Positions 9,154 through 17,948 of a DNA stretch of 64,000 bases are shown here, piece after piece. Location of the stretch: NCBI RefSeq assembly GCF_963662885.1, contig NZ_OY760059.1, positions 806,001-870,000 of the forward strand, written 5' to 3'. The stretch is from an uncultured Pseudodesulfovibrio sp. (GTDB taxonomy: Bacteria > Desulfobacterota > Desulfovibrionia > Desulfovibrionales > Desulfovibrionaceae). The notes under the pieces were generated by a model, which saw nothing but the letters and a program-made list of their open reading frames with translations, made no database searches and was not told the origin of the DNA. A program made the position numbers and the translations under genes. Numbering within the stretch: the first letter of the stretch is position 1; every line of letters starts with the position of its first letter.

Positions 9154-11082
9154 TCAGGCCGGAACAAAGCCGAGGATGCGTTTAAGCGGTTTGACCCAGA
9201 TGAAGCTGAGGAACCAGGCGTAGACGAACACTGCCACGGCGATGGCGCAGAAGGAGATGAGGATGTTCTGCGTGGGCGCGTCCAGCGAGAAGGCCGGGAC
9301 ATAGGCAAAGAGGAATGGGGCCAGGTACAGGAACTTGGCGAACTTGAACGAGGTGAAGGCCGTGCGCCACATGTTGGCCCCGGCAATGGTCGCCCCGGCA
9401 AAGGCCGCGATGCAGACCGGCGGTGTGATGTTGGAGTCCTGAGACAGCCAGTAGACGATCATGTGCGCGGCAACCTCGTTCACGCCCAGATGGGTCAGGG
9501 CCGGGACCGCGACCACGGCGGTGATAAGGTAGGCGGCGGTGACGGGCACGCCCATGCCGAGCACGAGCGAGGCCAGGGCGATGAGCAGGATGGTCAGGAC
9601 GAGGTTGCCGTGGGCCAGTTCGATGACGATGTCGGCAAAGGTCAGGACCAGACCGGAGTAGGTCAGCACGCCGATGATGATGCCGATGACGCCCACGGTG
9701 GCGCCGATCTTGAGGGAGTTGATGGTCCCCTCGCGCGCGGCGGCCACGAATCCGCCCAGTTCGTTTTTCATTCCGGCCACGGTCTGTTTGCGCCAGGCGA
9801 ACACGGCGGCCGAGGCGATCAGCCCGTAGAGCAGCAGGATGCGTCCGGACAGAAACGGCTTGATGGTTGCGGCGGCTTCAGGCCCGCCGGTCTTGGCGAT
9901 GATTTTGACGACCCAGGGGCACAGGACCATGAAGCTCATGATCAAAAGCAGTGTCGGATCAATGCGTTGGCCGTCGTCCTTGAACGACAGGCCGATACAC
10001 GCGGCCAGGCCGACGATGGCCGAGTAGCCCGGAGAGTACCCGGCGAGCATGAAGATGGTGATCAGGATGAGCGGCAGGGTGTAGAGCCACTCCTTGCGGA
10101 GAATCTCCATGGCCCCGGTCTTGTAGCGTTCGCCCACGATGTTGTTCTTCTTGGCTTCGTAGTGGACCATGACGAATACGGAGAAGAAGTACATCAGAGC
10201 CGGGAAGATGGCCACGAGCATGATGTGCGAGTAAGGCAGGCCGGTCATTTCGGCCATGATAAACCCGCCCGCGCCCATGATCGGGGGCATGAACATGCCG
10301 CCGATGGAAGCGGCGGGCTCGATGCCCCCCGCCACATGGGGCTTGAACCCGGCCTTTTTCATCATTGGGATGGTAAAGGTGCCGGTGGACACGGTGTTGG
10401 CGATGGCCGAGCCGGAGATGGAACCGAACAGACCGGACGCGATGACCGAGACCTTGGCCGGGCCGCCGACCTTGTGGCCCACGGCTGCCAGGGGGAAGTC
10501 GATGAAGAACCGCTGGGCTCCACACTTTTCCAGAAAGGCCCCGAAGAGCACGAACAGGATGATGTAGGTGGCCAGGACGTTGGCCATGATACCGAACACA
10601 CCGTCCGAGCGGTAGAAGATGGACGTGCACAGGTCCGGGAAGCTCGCGCCCGCGTGGGCGATGAGTTCGGGCATGTGCGCGCCGTACATGCCGAACAGGA
10701 GCATGAGCACGCCGATGATGACGAAGACGTTGCCGACCACGCGGCGGGCCAGCTCGATGCCGATGACCACGCCGATCATGGCCATCCACTTGTCCATGTC
10801 GGTCTCGATGCCGGTACGATAGTTGATGACCTCGAAATTCAGGATCCAGTAGCCCACCGAGATCAGCGAGGCGACCATGAGCAGGTAGTCCAGGATGCGG
10901 GTGATCAGGTGTTGGGATTTGTAGAGCAGGAAGACGAGGATATACGTGATGATGACGTAGATGCCCCGGTGATATTGGGTTGCCGCCGGTTCGAAGATGG
11001 CCGACCAGGAGTAGAACAGGACCATGGCCACCGACAGGAAGTCAAAGAGGAATTGTTCGAATCTGTTTAATTTGTCGTACAT
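9154..11082 (-). CDS. TRAP transporter fused permease (DctQM type, TAXI-associated)
   Basis: The 642-aa integral membrane protein joins the small four-helix (Q-like) and large (M-like) TRAP subunits in one chain, the usual form in TAXI-TRAP systems. The DctM signature is visible around GLFGSISGSAIANTVSTG and FMPPIMGAGGFIMAEMTGLPY. A second half-repeat holds GMGVPVTAAYLITAVVAVPAL. TRAP transporters are driven by ion gradients, not ATP. It lies 223 bases downstream of a TAXI binding protein gene; that gap contains a GC hairpin (11260-11277) that may attenuate transcription. The substrate is unknown. Confidence 0.93.
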   Translation of the reverse strand: MYDKLNRFEQFLFDFLSVAMVLFYSWSAIFEPAATQYHRGIYVIITYILVFLLYKSQHLITRILDYLLMVASLISVGYWILNFEVINYRTGIETDMDKWMAMIGVVIGIELARRVVGNVFVIIGVLMLLFGMYGAHMPELIAHAGASFPDLCTSIFYRSDGVFGIMANVLATYIILFVLFGAFLEKCGAQRFFIDFPLAAVGHKVGGPAKVSVIASGLFGSISGSAIANTVSTGTFTIPMMKKAGFKPHVAGGIEPAASIGGMFMPPIMGAGGFIMAEMTGLPYSHIMLVAIFPALMYFFSVFVMVHYEAKKNNIVGERYKTGAMEILRKEWLYTLPLILITIFMLAGYSPGYSAIVGLAACIGLSFKDDGQRIDPTLLLIMSFMVLCPWVVKIIAKTGGPEAAATIKPFLSGRILLLYGLIASAAVFAWRKQTVAGMKNELGGFVAAAREGTINSLKIGATVGVIGIIIGVLTYSGLVLTFADIVIELAHGNLVLTILLIALASLVLGMGVPVTAAYLITAVVAVPALTHLGVNEVAAHMIVYWLSQDSNITPPVCIAAFAGATIAGANMWRTAFTSFKFAKFLYLAPFLFAYVPAFSLDAPTQNILISFCAIAVAVFVYAWFLSFIWVKPLKRILGFVPA

Positions 11083-11305
11083 TGCGCGCTCTCGGCCGCC
11101 CTGGCGGGCAGCGGTTGGAAAATGTGCCGCACGTCTCGGACGGACCCGTGGGCGGCCGCCCGTGACGGGAGACCGGACCTGGGTCCGTGCGGAGCGGATC
11201 GGTTCGATGCGCGCAGGCCCGGCGTCCGGGACCTGGGGTGCCGGACCCGCGCGAAACGAGCGGGCCTATTGGCCCGCCCGTGCACGTTGTCGGGAGCGGG
11301 GGGGC

Positions 11306-12274
11306 CTACTTCAGGACGCCCATTTCCTTCCAGAACTTCACCGCACCGGGATGCAGGGGAGTCGCTTCGGGATTCACGCCCTTGAGACCGTCGGCCACGC
11401 TCATGGCCTTGAAGGTCTTCTTCTGCTCGACCATGTGCTTGAGGCCGGCTTCGGACCAGACGGCCTTGAGCAGCTGGTAGACGTCCTCGGCAGGCACGTC
11501 GGCGTTGGCCACCAGCAGGGCGGAGTCGAAGAAGGAGGGGGTGTCGTGATCCACACCGCGGTAGGTGCCCGCCGGGATGGTCAGCTTGCCGAAGTAGGGG
11601 TAGGCCTGGAAGTAGCCGGAATTTTCCGCGTCCGCGCCTACGTCGACCAGGTCGATGTCGTTGGTCTGGGCGGCCATGATCACGGCGCCGGACGGGTAGG
11701 CGGTCAAAAGCCAGAAGGCGTCGAGCTGCTCGTTGCCGAAGGCCTGTGCTGCGTCGTTGTAGCCCATGGCGTTACGCTCGATCTTGTCCCAGATGCCCAG
11801 GTGGGTGAAGAACCGCTCGCAGTTGGCGAACGCGCCGGAACCGGCGTTGCCCACGCCGACCTTCTTGCCAGCCAGATCCTTGGCGGACTTGATGCCGGAG
11901 CCCTTGCGGATGACCAGCTGGGCGGGCGCGCCATACAGGTAGCCCACGGTCAGGACCTTTTCATACTTGTTGGTGTCGCCGGTCAGCTTGCCGTTACGGC
12001 CGAGGTAGACCTCACCAGCGTACACGGTGCCGAAGGCGCAGCGGCCAGCGTTGACCGTGCGCAGGTTTTCGGTGGAACCGCCCGAGGACTGCGCCTTGAC
12101 GGAAAAATTGGGGTTATCCTTGATGGGGCCGAAGACCTGGATGGCGTTGGCAACGATCTGGAACGTTCCGCCGGCCGGACCGCCGCCGAACACGTAGCGT
12201 TTCTTGGCCTGCGCGCTGAAGGACATGCCTAAAACCAGGGCGAGAGCCAAGACCAGGATGTAAATCCGTTTCAT
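11306..12274 (-). CDS. TAXI-family TRAP solute-binding protein, secreted
   Basis: The chosen start gives 322 aa with a classic signal peptide (MKRIYILVLALALVLGMSFS, cleaved after AQA). AGGAGGAA lies just upstream, so the longer frame was rejected. The mature part begins YVFGGGPAGGTFQIVAN, the TAXI signature, and aligns along its length with the lipoprotein homologue at 7941. It is the first gene of the TRAP operon and should deliver substrate to the fused permease. An inverted repeat in the upstream region may be its operator. Confidence 0.92.
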   Translation of the reverse strand: MKRIYILVLALALVLGMSFSAQAKKRYVFGGGPAGGTFQIVANAIQVFGPIKDNPNFSVKAQSSGGSTENLRTVNAGRCAFGTVYAGEVYLGRNGKLTGDTNKYEKVLTVGYLYGAPAQLVIRKGSGIKSAKDLAGKKVGVGNAGSGAFANCERFFTHLGIWDKIERNAMGYNDAAQAFGNEQLDAFWLLTAYPSGAVIMAAQTNDIDLVDVGADAENSGYFQAYPYFGKLTIPAGTYRGVDHDTPSFFDSALLVANADVPAEDVYQLLKAVWSEAGLKHMVEQKKTFKAMSVADGLKGVNPEATPLHPGAVKFWKEMGVLK

Positions 12275-12320
12275 GTTTCCTCCTAAGGAACCACAGAAGT
12301 TAATAAGGACCGCAACTTTT

Positions 12321-12350
12321 TTTACCGTCTGCATGTATATGCGCGGTAAA
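12321..12350. promoter_or_regulatory. Operator-like inverted repeat upstream of the TAXI-TRAP operon
   Basis: TTTACCG (12321-12327) and CGGTAAA (12344-12350) form 7-bp arms around a 16-bp spacer, 47 bases before the TAXI start codon. The region 12275-12601 is otherwise AT-rich, contains no gene, and separates two divergent transcripts. Confidence 0.4.
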
Positions 12351-12543
12351 ACACACCCCCGAGGGGAAGACTATTCCACTCGGTATCCTGTTGTTGCACA
12401 GAATGACAAATATTTCAATGCAATTCTCTAATACTGTAGGTCTCACTGCCTGATTTAATTATCTTTTATATACCCGGTCCTTATGTTTTGAATGACGGTG
12501 ATCCCTGTCTTGAAGCCTGCCGCGGGTAGGCGGAATACGCCTT

Positions 12544-12571
12544 TTGACATCCCCCGGTGGTGTGGTACATG
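12544..12571 (+). promoter_or_regulatory. Candidate promoter of the TrmJ-like gene
   Basis: A perfect TTGACA (12544-12549) is followed after 16 bp by a weaker TACATG (12566-12571). Confidence 0.45.
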
Positions 12572-12601
12572 GCTCGACGTCAACGCCCAAGGAGGGTTTC
12601 C

Positions 12602-13360
12602 ATGTTGGACAAACTAGTGGTGGTCCTGTTCCGCCCCAAATATCCGGAGAACATCGGTTCCGCGGCCCGTGCCTGCCTGAATATGGGCGTGTCCGAACTG
12701 GTGGTGGTCGATCCGTACAACTTCAATATGGACAAGGCCCTGCCCCTGGCCACGGCCCATGCGCGGCATATTCTCGAGTCCGCGCGCATCGTGGACACGT
12801 TGGAGCAGGCCGTGGACGGCTGTACCGCCGTGTTCGGCACAACGGCCCGCACCGGGGGCTGGCGCAAGGGGCTCATGGCTCCCGACACCCTGGCGGGCGT
12901 GGTGGACGAGCGGTTGCGGGGCGGCGGCAGGGTTGCCGTGGTTTTCGGCCCGGAAGACAAGGGGCTGACCAACGAGGAAACCTCCATCTGCTCCGGCCTG
13001 GTGACCATCCCCACCAGCCGCGAGGGCACCTCGCTGAACCTGGCCCAGGCCGTGGTCGTGGTTCTGTACGAGTGCTTCAAGCGTTCTCTGGCCGAACCGT
13101 TCACCCCGGACGGTCCGCCCGAAGAGCGGCCGACCACGGTCAAGGAGCAGGAGGCGCTCTTCAACAACCTTCAGGAGACCCTGCTGGCCATCGATTTTCT
13201 CAAGGACGACAACCCGGATTACTGGATGCTTCCGGTGCGGCGGTTTTTCAGCAAGATCAACCTGAAGCGCAACGAGTTCAATCTGCTCATGGGCGTCTGC
13301 CGCCAGGTGCGTTGGTTCGTGGACAAGTACGGTCCCGATGAAAAGCGCGACAAGAACTAG
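12602..13360 (+). CDS. trmJ: SpoU-family RNA methyltransferase (TrmJ-like)
   Basis: This start gives 252 aa, with AAGGAGGG upstream. The protein shows the SPOUT/TrmH motifs: RPKYPENIGSAARACLNMG at the N-terminus, VFGPEDKGLTNEE in the middle, and IPTSREGTSLNLAQAV, which forms the trefoil-knot SAM site. The short helical C-terminal extension is typical of TrmH group 1 (TrmJ), which 2'-O-methylates residue 32 of tRNA. It is cytoplasmic and monocistronic, with its own terminator. The exact target nucleotide is inferred from the subgroup. Confidence 0.88.
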   Translation: MLDKLVVVLFRPKYPENIGSAARACLNMGVSELVVVDPYNFNMDKALPLATAHARHILESARIVDTLEQAVDGCTAVFGTTARTGGWRKGLMAPDTLAGVVDERLRGGGRVAVVFGPEDKGLTNEETSICSGLVTIPTSREGTSLNLAQAVVVVLYECFKRSLAEPFTPDGPPEERPTTVKEQEALFNNLQETLLAIDFLKDDNPDYWMLPVRRFFSKINLKRNEFNLLMGVCRQVRWFVDKYGPDEKRDKN

Positions 13361-13392
13361 CGGTCACTCCCTGCGTCCACACCAAGCCCGCG

Positions 13393-13428
13393 AAAAAGCC
13401 CTGTCGAATACCATCGGCAGGGCTTTTT
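13393..13428. terminator. Bidirectional terminator between convergent genes
   Basis: AAAAAGCCCTG and CAGGGCTTTTT form the stem between the TrmJ-like gene and the GGDEF-EAL gene. Confidence 0.8.
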
Positions 13429-13449
13429 CGTGTTTGAAAGGCCTTCCGC

Positions 13450-15936
13450 CTAGTCGTCGGGCGAACAGTTGCGGCGCGCCGCCTCCAGTTTCTCGCGGGT
13501 ATCCTCGGCGGTCTTCTGGTTTCGATGCTTGAGAAGGTCCTTGGCCTTGGCCGCATTCATGGGCTCGTGGAAGTAGAACCCCTGTACCGAGTTGCAGGCG
13601 AGGTTGAGCAGCGAACAGAGCTGATCCGGATCCTCGACGCCCTCGGCAATCACGTTGAGGTCAAGGGAGTGTCCCAGCGCGATGACGGCCTTGACGATTT
13701 CCATGTTCTCGGGGTCGGTGCGCATGCGCGAGATGAAGGTCCGGTCCACCTTGAGGGTGTCCACGGGCAGTTGCTGGAGCTGGGACAGGGAGGAATAGCC
13801 GGTGCCGAAGTCATCGATTGAGAAGCGCACTCCGGCCTTTCTGAGCCGGTTGAGGATGCGCAGGGAGGACTCGGGGTTGCCCATGATGGAGGATTCGGTG
13901 ATCTCCAGCTTGAGGCAGTCGGGCGGCAGGTCGTAGCGTTCCAGCATCCTGACCACGATCTTGTCCAGATCCGTGCGCGCGAACTGTTTGCTGGACAGGT
14001 TCACGCACATGAAAATGTCGTCCACCCCGTCGGTTTCGTTTCGCCATACGGCCAGGGTCCGCAGGGCCTGCTGCAGGACCCACTCGCCCAGTTCGACGAT
14101 CAGCCCGGATTCCTCGGCCATGGGGATGAACTCGACGGGCGGAATGGAACCACGGTCGGGATGGTCCCAGCGGGCCAGGGCCTCGAAGCCGATGATGTCC
14201 GACCCGGGCAGATCCATGATCGGTTGGTAGACCACGTAAAATTCGTCGTTTGCCAAGCCCCGGCGCATGTCGTTTTCCAGGGTGAGCTGGTCCACGGCGG
14301 TCTCGAGCATGCGTTCGGTGAAGACCTTGAAGCGGTTGCGTCCGGCCTCCTTGGCACGGTGCATGGCGATGTTGGCGTGCTGGAGCACGTCCGCGGCCTT
14401 GCCGTCCAGCACCGGGCTCAGGACGATGCCGAAGCTGGCCGTGGTCTGGACCTCGTTGCCGTTGAAGCGGAAGGGCTCGGACAGGCGCATGCGCACCCGC
14501 TTGATGATCCGGATGGCTTCTCCGGGGCTGGACAACTCGTCCAGAAGCAGGACGAACTCGTCGCCGCCGAACCGTGAGACCGTGTCCAGGAGGCGCATCT
14601 CGCCGGTCAGGCGGATGGCGGTCTCGGTCAGGACCATGTCGCCGAAGCGGTGCCCCAGCGAGTCGTTGATGATCTTGAAGCGGTCGAGGTCCAGAAAGAC
14701 GACCGCGAAGAAATAGTTCTCCCGCCGCTTGGCCCGGCGCATGGCCTGGCTCAATCGGTCCAGACACAGGGTGCGGTTGGCCAGGTTGGTCAGGGGATCG
14801 TGCAGGGCCTGGTGGCGGAGTTGCTCTTCCATGGCCTTGCGGTCCGTGATGTCGCGGAAGCTCAGCCGCATGCCCAGCGGCTTGCCGCCGATGCCGGACA
14901 CGGCCCGGCCGACCACCCCGAGCCAGCGGGTCTTGCCGTCGGGGGTCATGATGCGGAAGTCCAGGGAATCGCCCCGGTCGGAGTCGGCCTCCACCAGATA
15001 GGCGTCCCAGGCATCCTGGTCGTGGGGGATGATGATTTCGCGTATCAGGTCGGGGTCTTCGAAGAAGCGCTCGGGCGGATGCCCGGTGATCCGCAGGCAG
15101 GCCGGAGAGCAGTAGTTCACGATGCCGTCCGTGCCGACCCAGACCTCCCAGTCATAGCCGAAGTCCGCGATGGTCCGGTAGCGTTCCTCGCTCTCCTGGA
15201 GCACGCGCACCAGCTTCTCCCGTTGGCTTTGGATCTGGGCTTTTTTCTTTTCGGAAATTCCGGTCTGACGGATGACGTACAGGGAGAGCAGGGCGCTCAG
15301 CAGCAGGATGCCCAGGAAGATCAGGGCCACGTGGTTGCGGTACACGCTGATCCTCGCATGCACGTCGTCCGTGTAGAGCCCGGTGCCAACGATCCAGCCC
15401 CAGGGGGCGAACAGGCGTACATGGGATAGCTTATGGGCGATTTGCTCGGGCCGGTCATGCCACTGCCAGTAATAGTCCACGAAGGCGTCATGGCTCTTCT
15501 TGGCAGCGCGCAGGAACTCCATGAAGACCCGCTTGCCTTCCTTGTCCCGGTAGTCGGTCAGGTCCTGGCCGTTCAGGTCCGGGCGGTAGGGATGCATGAC
15601 CATGCGCGGGGTCATGTCGGTGATCCAGAAATAGTCCTTGGCGTCAGGGCCGTAGCGCGTCTCCTTGACGAATTCCGCGCCCAGCTCCTTGGCGTACTCC
15701 AGGGTGATCTCGCCCCGCTTGGCCATATTGTTCAGATGGACGAGCGTGCCGGTCACGGTGTCCGTGATCTCGACGACCTTTTCCTTTTGGGATTCGAGCA
15801 GGGCCTGCTCGATGGACGGCAGCAGGTACAGGAAGATGGAACCGGCAAAGAGCAGCAGCATCAGCGCCGAGGGCAGCAGGACCCTGGTGGGGGCGTATTT
15901 GAGGTAGTGCGCGGTCTTTTCCTGGGCCATGTTCAC
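13450..15936 (-). CDS. Cache-PAS-GGDEF-EAL cyclic-di-GMP enzyme
   Basis: The 828-aa membrane protein has a first helix at about residues 18-40, a periplasmic single Cache sensor (DYFWITDMTPRMVMHP, 101-116), a second helix near 203-222, and a PAS domain at about 245-365. A GGDEF domain follows with an intact GGDEF (457-461) and I-site RLLD (448-451). An EAL domain completes the chain with EAL at 585-587 and DDFGTG intact. Both synthase and phosphodiesterase sites therefore look competent, and the net activity cannot be told from sequence. Cache domains of this kind bind small organic acids. It is monocistronic. Confidence 0.93.
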   Translation of the reverse strand: MNMAQEKTAHYLKYAPTRVLLPSALMLLLFAGSIFLYLLPSIEQALLESQKEKVVEITDTVTGTLVHLNNMAKRGEITLEYAKELGAEFVKETRYGPDAKDYFWITDMTPRMVMHPYRPDLNGQDLTDYRDKEGKRVFMEFLRAAKKSHDAFVDYYWQWHDRPEQIAHKLSHVRLFAPWGWIVGTGLYTDDVHARISVYRNHVALIFLGILLLSALLSLYVIRQTGISEKKKAQIQSQREKLVRVLQESEERYRTIADFGYDWEVWVGTDGIVNYCSPACLRITGHPPERFFEDPDLIREIIIPHDQDAWDAYLVEADSDRGDSLDFRIMTPDGKTRWLGVVGRAVSGIGGKPLGMRLSFRDITDRKAMEEQLRHQALHDPLTNLANRTLCLDRLSQAMRRAKRRENYFFAVVFLDLDRFKIINDSLGHRFGDMVLTETAIRLTGEMRLLDTVSRFGGDEFVLLLDELSSPGEAIRIIKRVRMRLSEPFRFNGNEVQTTASFGIVLSPVLDGKAADVLQHANIAMHRAKEAGRNRFKVFTERMLETAVDQLTLENDMRRGLANDEFYVVYQPIMDLPGSDIIGFEALARWDHPDRGSIPPVEFIPMAEESGLIVELGEWVLQQALRTLAVWRNETDGVDDIFMCVNLSSKQFARTDLDKIVVRMLERYDLPPDCLKLEITESSIMGNPESSLRILNRLRKAGVRFSIDDFGTGYSSLSQLQQLPVDTLKVDRTFISRMRTDPENMEIVKAVIALGHSLDLNVIAEGVEDPDQLCSLLNLACNSVQGFYFHEPMNAAKAKDLLKHRNQKTAEDTREKLEAARRNCSPDD

Positions 15937-16049
15937 GGGCCGTCCTGTTCAGAGTGTCTGGAAATAGCACTCTCCATATAGCGTAGAACCGGATAAAAAG
16001 GAAACCTGTTAAACCGGATGTTTTCGCATGGCCCGGACGGCCGGTCGGA

Positions 16050-16841
16050 TCAGAAGGGAAGAAGCTGGGCGCGGACCACGGAGACCTGGTTCCTGCCGCA
16101 GTTCTTGGCTGCGGCCAGCCCCGCCTGGAGGCGTTGCAGGAAACTCTCCATCGTGTCCTCTTCCCCGGCCTGGGCCACGCCCAGGGAGAGGAAGACGCGG
16201 ATTTTGCCGCCGAAGATCTTGTGCCCGACGAGTGTCCGCAGTTTTTCGGCCACTATGGCCGCCCGGTCGACGTCGGTGTGCGGGCAGAGGATGATGAACT
16301 TGCCGCCGTGCCAGCGGAACAGGAAATCGTTGGTTCGGAGCTTGTCGTTCAGGTAATGGGCCAGGTTGGCCAGGAGGCGGTCTCCGGCCGAGTAACCGTG
16401 GGCCTGGTTGATGGCCCGGAAGCCGTCCAGGTCGAGCATGATTCCGGACAGGTCCAGGCCGTAGCGCCGGACATTGCTCAGCTCATGCGTCACGACCTCC
16501 TCGAACTTGCCGCGGTTATAGGCCTGGGTCAGGGCATCCATGACCGTCAGCCGTTCCAGTTGTTCGGCCAGTTCGTCGGCCCGGGCCGCGTTCATGCCCA
16601 TGCGGGTCAGAATCTTTTTGTAAACGAGCAGCCCCTGGGCCGCGAGGACGAAGAATCCGGCCACCATGCACAGATAGGCCAGCTGCATGAGCCGGGAGTG
16701 GTCGCCTTCCGGGTGCAGGCGCAGGGTGTAGACCATGCCGAAGCAGACGCACAATAGGGCGGCCAGGGCCAAAATGCTCGCGGCGTACAGCGCCTTGTAG
16801 CGCGCTTTCGGTGTGTTGGGAGCGGTTCGGTCCATGGTCAT
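16050..16841 (-). CDS. Membrane GGDEF protein with degenerate active site
   Basis: This 263-aa protein has two N-terminal transmembrane helices (about residues 17-40 and 51-74), a short coiled linker, then a GGDEF fold (LTVMDALTQAYNR to the end). The catalytic signature reads HGGKF (178-182) instead of GG(D/E)EF, so cyclase activity is unlikely. The inhibitory-site motif RTND (169-172) is kept at the right distance. That pattern is known in proteins that bind cyclic-di-GMP as receptors. It starts 13 bases after a small secreted-protein gene and probably shares its transcript. Confidence 0.82.
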   Translation of the reverse strand: MTMDRTAPNTPKARYKALYAASILALAALLCVCFGMVYTLRLHPEGDHSRLMQLAYLCMVAGFFVLAAQGLLVYKKILTRMGMNAARADELAEQLERLTVMDALTQAYNRGKFEEVVTHELSNVRRYGLDLSGIMLDLDGFRAINQAHGYSAGDRLLANLAHYLNDKLRTNDFLFRWHGGKFIILCPHTDVDRAAIVAEKLRTLVGHKIFGGKIRVFLSLGVAQAGEEDTMESFLQRLQAGLAAAKNCGRNQVSVVRAQLLPF

Positions 16842-16854
16842 GACGGTGGCGAGC

Positions 16855-17313
16855 CTATTTCAGGGCGCCCTCGAAGGTGTAGTAGAGGCTGCCGCTGTCC
16901 GCGTCGTTGTCGAAGTCTAGCTCGATGGAGAAGTCGGGCCACATCCAGCCGTAGCGGAATCCGATGCCGCGGCCTATGCCGTAGCGCTGCATGAGCATGT
17001 CCTTGAGAAAGAACTGATTGACCCTGCCCTTGTAGGCGATGCCCACGCGGTAGAGCTTGTCCTTCTTGAAGTAGTAGGCCACGGACGTGATCTCGGCCTT
17101 GCCGAAGGTCTTGGGCTCGTCGCGTTTGAAATAGGTGTCTTCGAAGCCCGGTTCCTGCACAGGAACAAGGGCCGGAGCGTCGGCAAGCGGAGTGCCCCAG
17201 GCCAGGCCGCGAAAGCCTGTGGGGTGGGCCGCCTGGACGTAGTCGGAGGCCATGGCCGGGAAGGCCGCGGCCGCCAGTACGATCAGTATTGTCAGGGCGC
17301 GCAGTGTTTTCAT
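16855..17313 (-). CDS. Hypothetical secreted protein
   Basis: The 152-aa product has a signal peptide (cleavage expected after AMA, near residue 22) and a compact domain with GFRGLAWGTPLADAP at its start and alternating strands ending YYTFEGALK. The fold resembles small periplasmic proteins that begin with a FRGLxWG motif, but no function is known for them. It is the first gene of a two-gene operon with the degenerate GGDEF protein, so it may be a periplasmic partner for that protein. Confidence 0.75.
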   Translation of the reverse strand: MKTLRALTILIVLAAAAFPAMASDYVQAAHPTGFRGLAWGTPLADAPALVPVQEPGFEDTYFKRDEPKTFGKAEITSVAYYFKKDKLYRVGIAYKGRVNQFFLKDMLMQRYGIGRGIGFRYGWMWPDFSIELDFDNDADSGSLYYTFEGALK

Positions 17314-17524
17314 AGCCGGTATCTTCTCTCAGCAGTAGGGTATGGAAGCATCCAGACTGTGCGCATTGTACGGATTTACAGGTGAAAAGCAAGGAGGAGG
17401 GCGTCTATTCCATCGCATTGCGGCTGCTCCGCCGGGCTTCGCGCGCTCCGTTTTTTCAGGGGCCCGGGCGGATTGTCAGCCCGCGACCGGTTATGGTATC
17501 GAATGACATGCGAAGGAGACGCCC

Positions 17525-17935
17525 ATGAAAAGACTGGCGGCATGTGTACTGGTCCTGGCCCTTTTCGCCTGCAGCGGTCCCGGCCCCGAAGCCAAACGGC
17601 TCGACGCGCTTGAGGCCGAGGTCAAGGCTCTGCGCAAGGAGGCCGGTGAACGCGACAAGGCGTTCCGCGCCGAGCTTGCCCGCGTCAGCGAGAATCTGGA
17701 AGGCATCCGTTCGCTGCTCGAAAAGAATGGCGCTCCCGGCAAGGACGCGGGGCAGGCCGACTCCAGCGGCGCTCCTACGGACGAGGAGCTGGACAACAAG
17801 GCCAAGTCCTTTGTGGACGAAAACCTGGACCGGCTCATGGAGCTGACCCGCAAACTCCTGGACAAGATGGAGTCCGAACTGGACGACAAGCCCCAGGCAA
17901 CCGAGGAACCGCCCGCCACGGGCGATCAAATCTGA
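17525..17935 (+). CDS. Coiled-coil lipoprotein
   Basis: The 136-aa product has a lipoprotein signal with lipobox LFAC (C16). An extended Glu/Lys/Arg-rich heptad region follows (RLDALEAEVKALRKEAGERD onward), then a disordered Gly/Asp linker and a second acidic helix. GAAGGAGA precedes the start. Such small coiled-coil lipoproteins often act as envelope spacers or assembly factors, but no family is recognised. The next lipoprotein gene begins 13 bases after its stop. Confidence 0.8.
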   Translation: MKRLAACVLVLALFACSGPGPEAKRLDALEAEVKALRKEAGERDKAFRAELARVSENLEGIRSLLEKNGAPGKDAGQADSSGAPTDEELDNKAKSFVDENLDRLMELTRKLLDKMESELDDKPQATEEPPATGDQI

Positions 17936-17948
17936 TGGAGACATTTCG

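Noticed and set aside
9142..11070. 642-aa frame on the plus strand across the TRAP permease
   Set aside because: It mirrors the permease in antisense, and its Gly/His/Asp-rich low-complexity translation is typical of high-GC shadow frames. The permease has real family motifs.
13393..13428. Possible CRISPR-like repeat from inverted sequences
   Set aside because: It is a single intrinsic terminator. No regularly spaced direct repeats occur anywhere in the window.
16050..16841. Active diguanylate cyclase
   Set aside because: HGGKF lacks the catalytic acid and glycine pair needed for GTP cyclisation, so only a receptor-type role is proposed.
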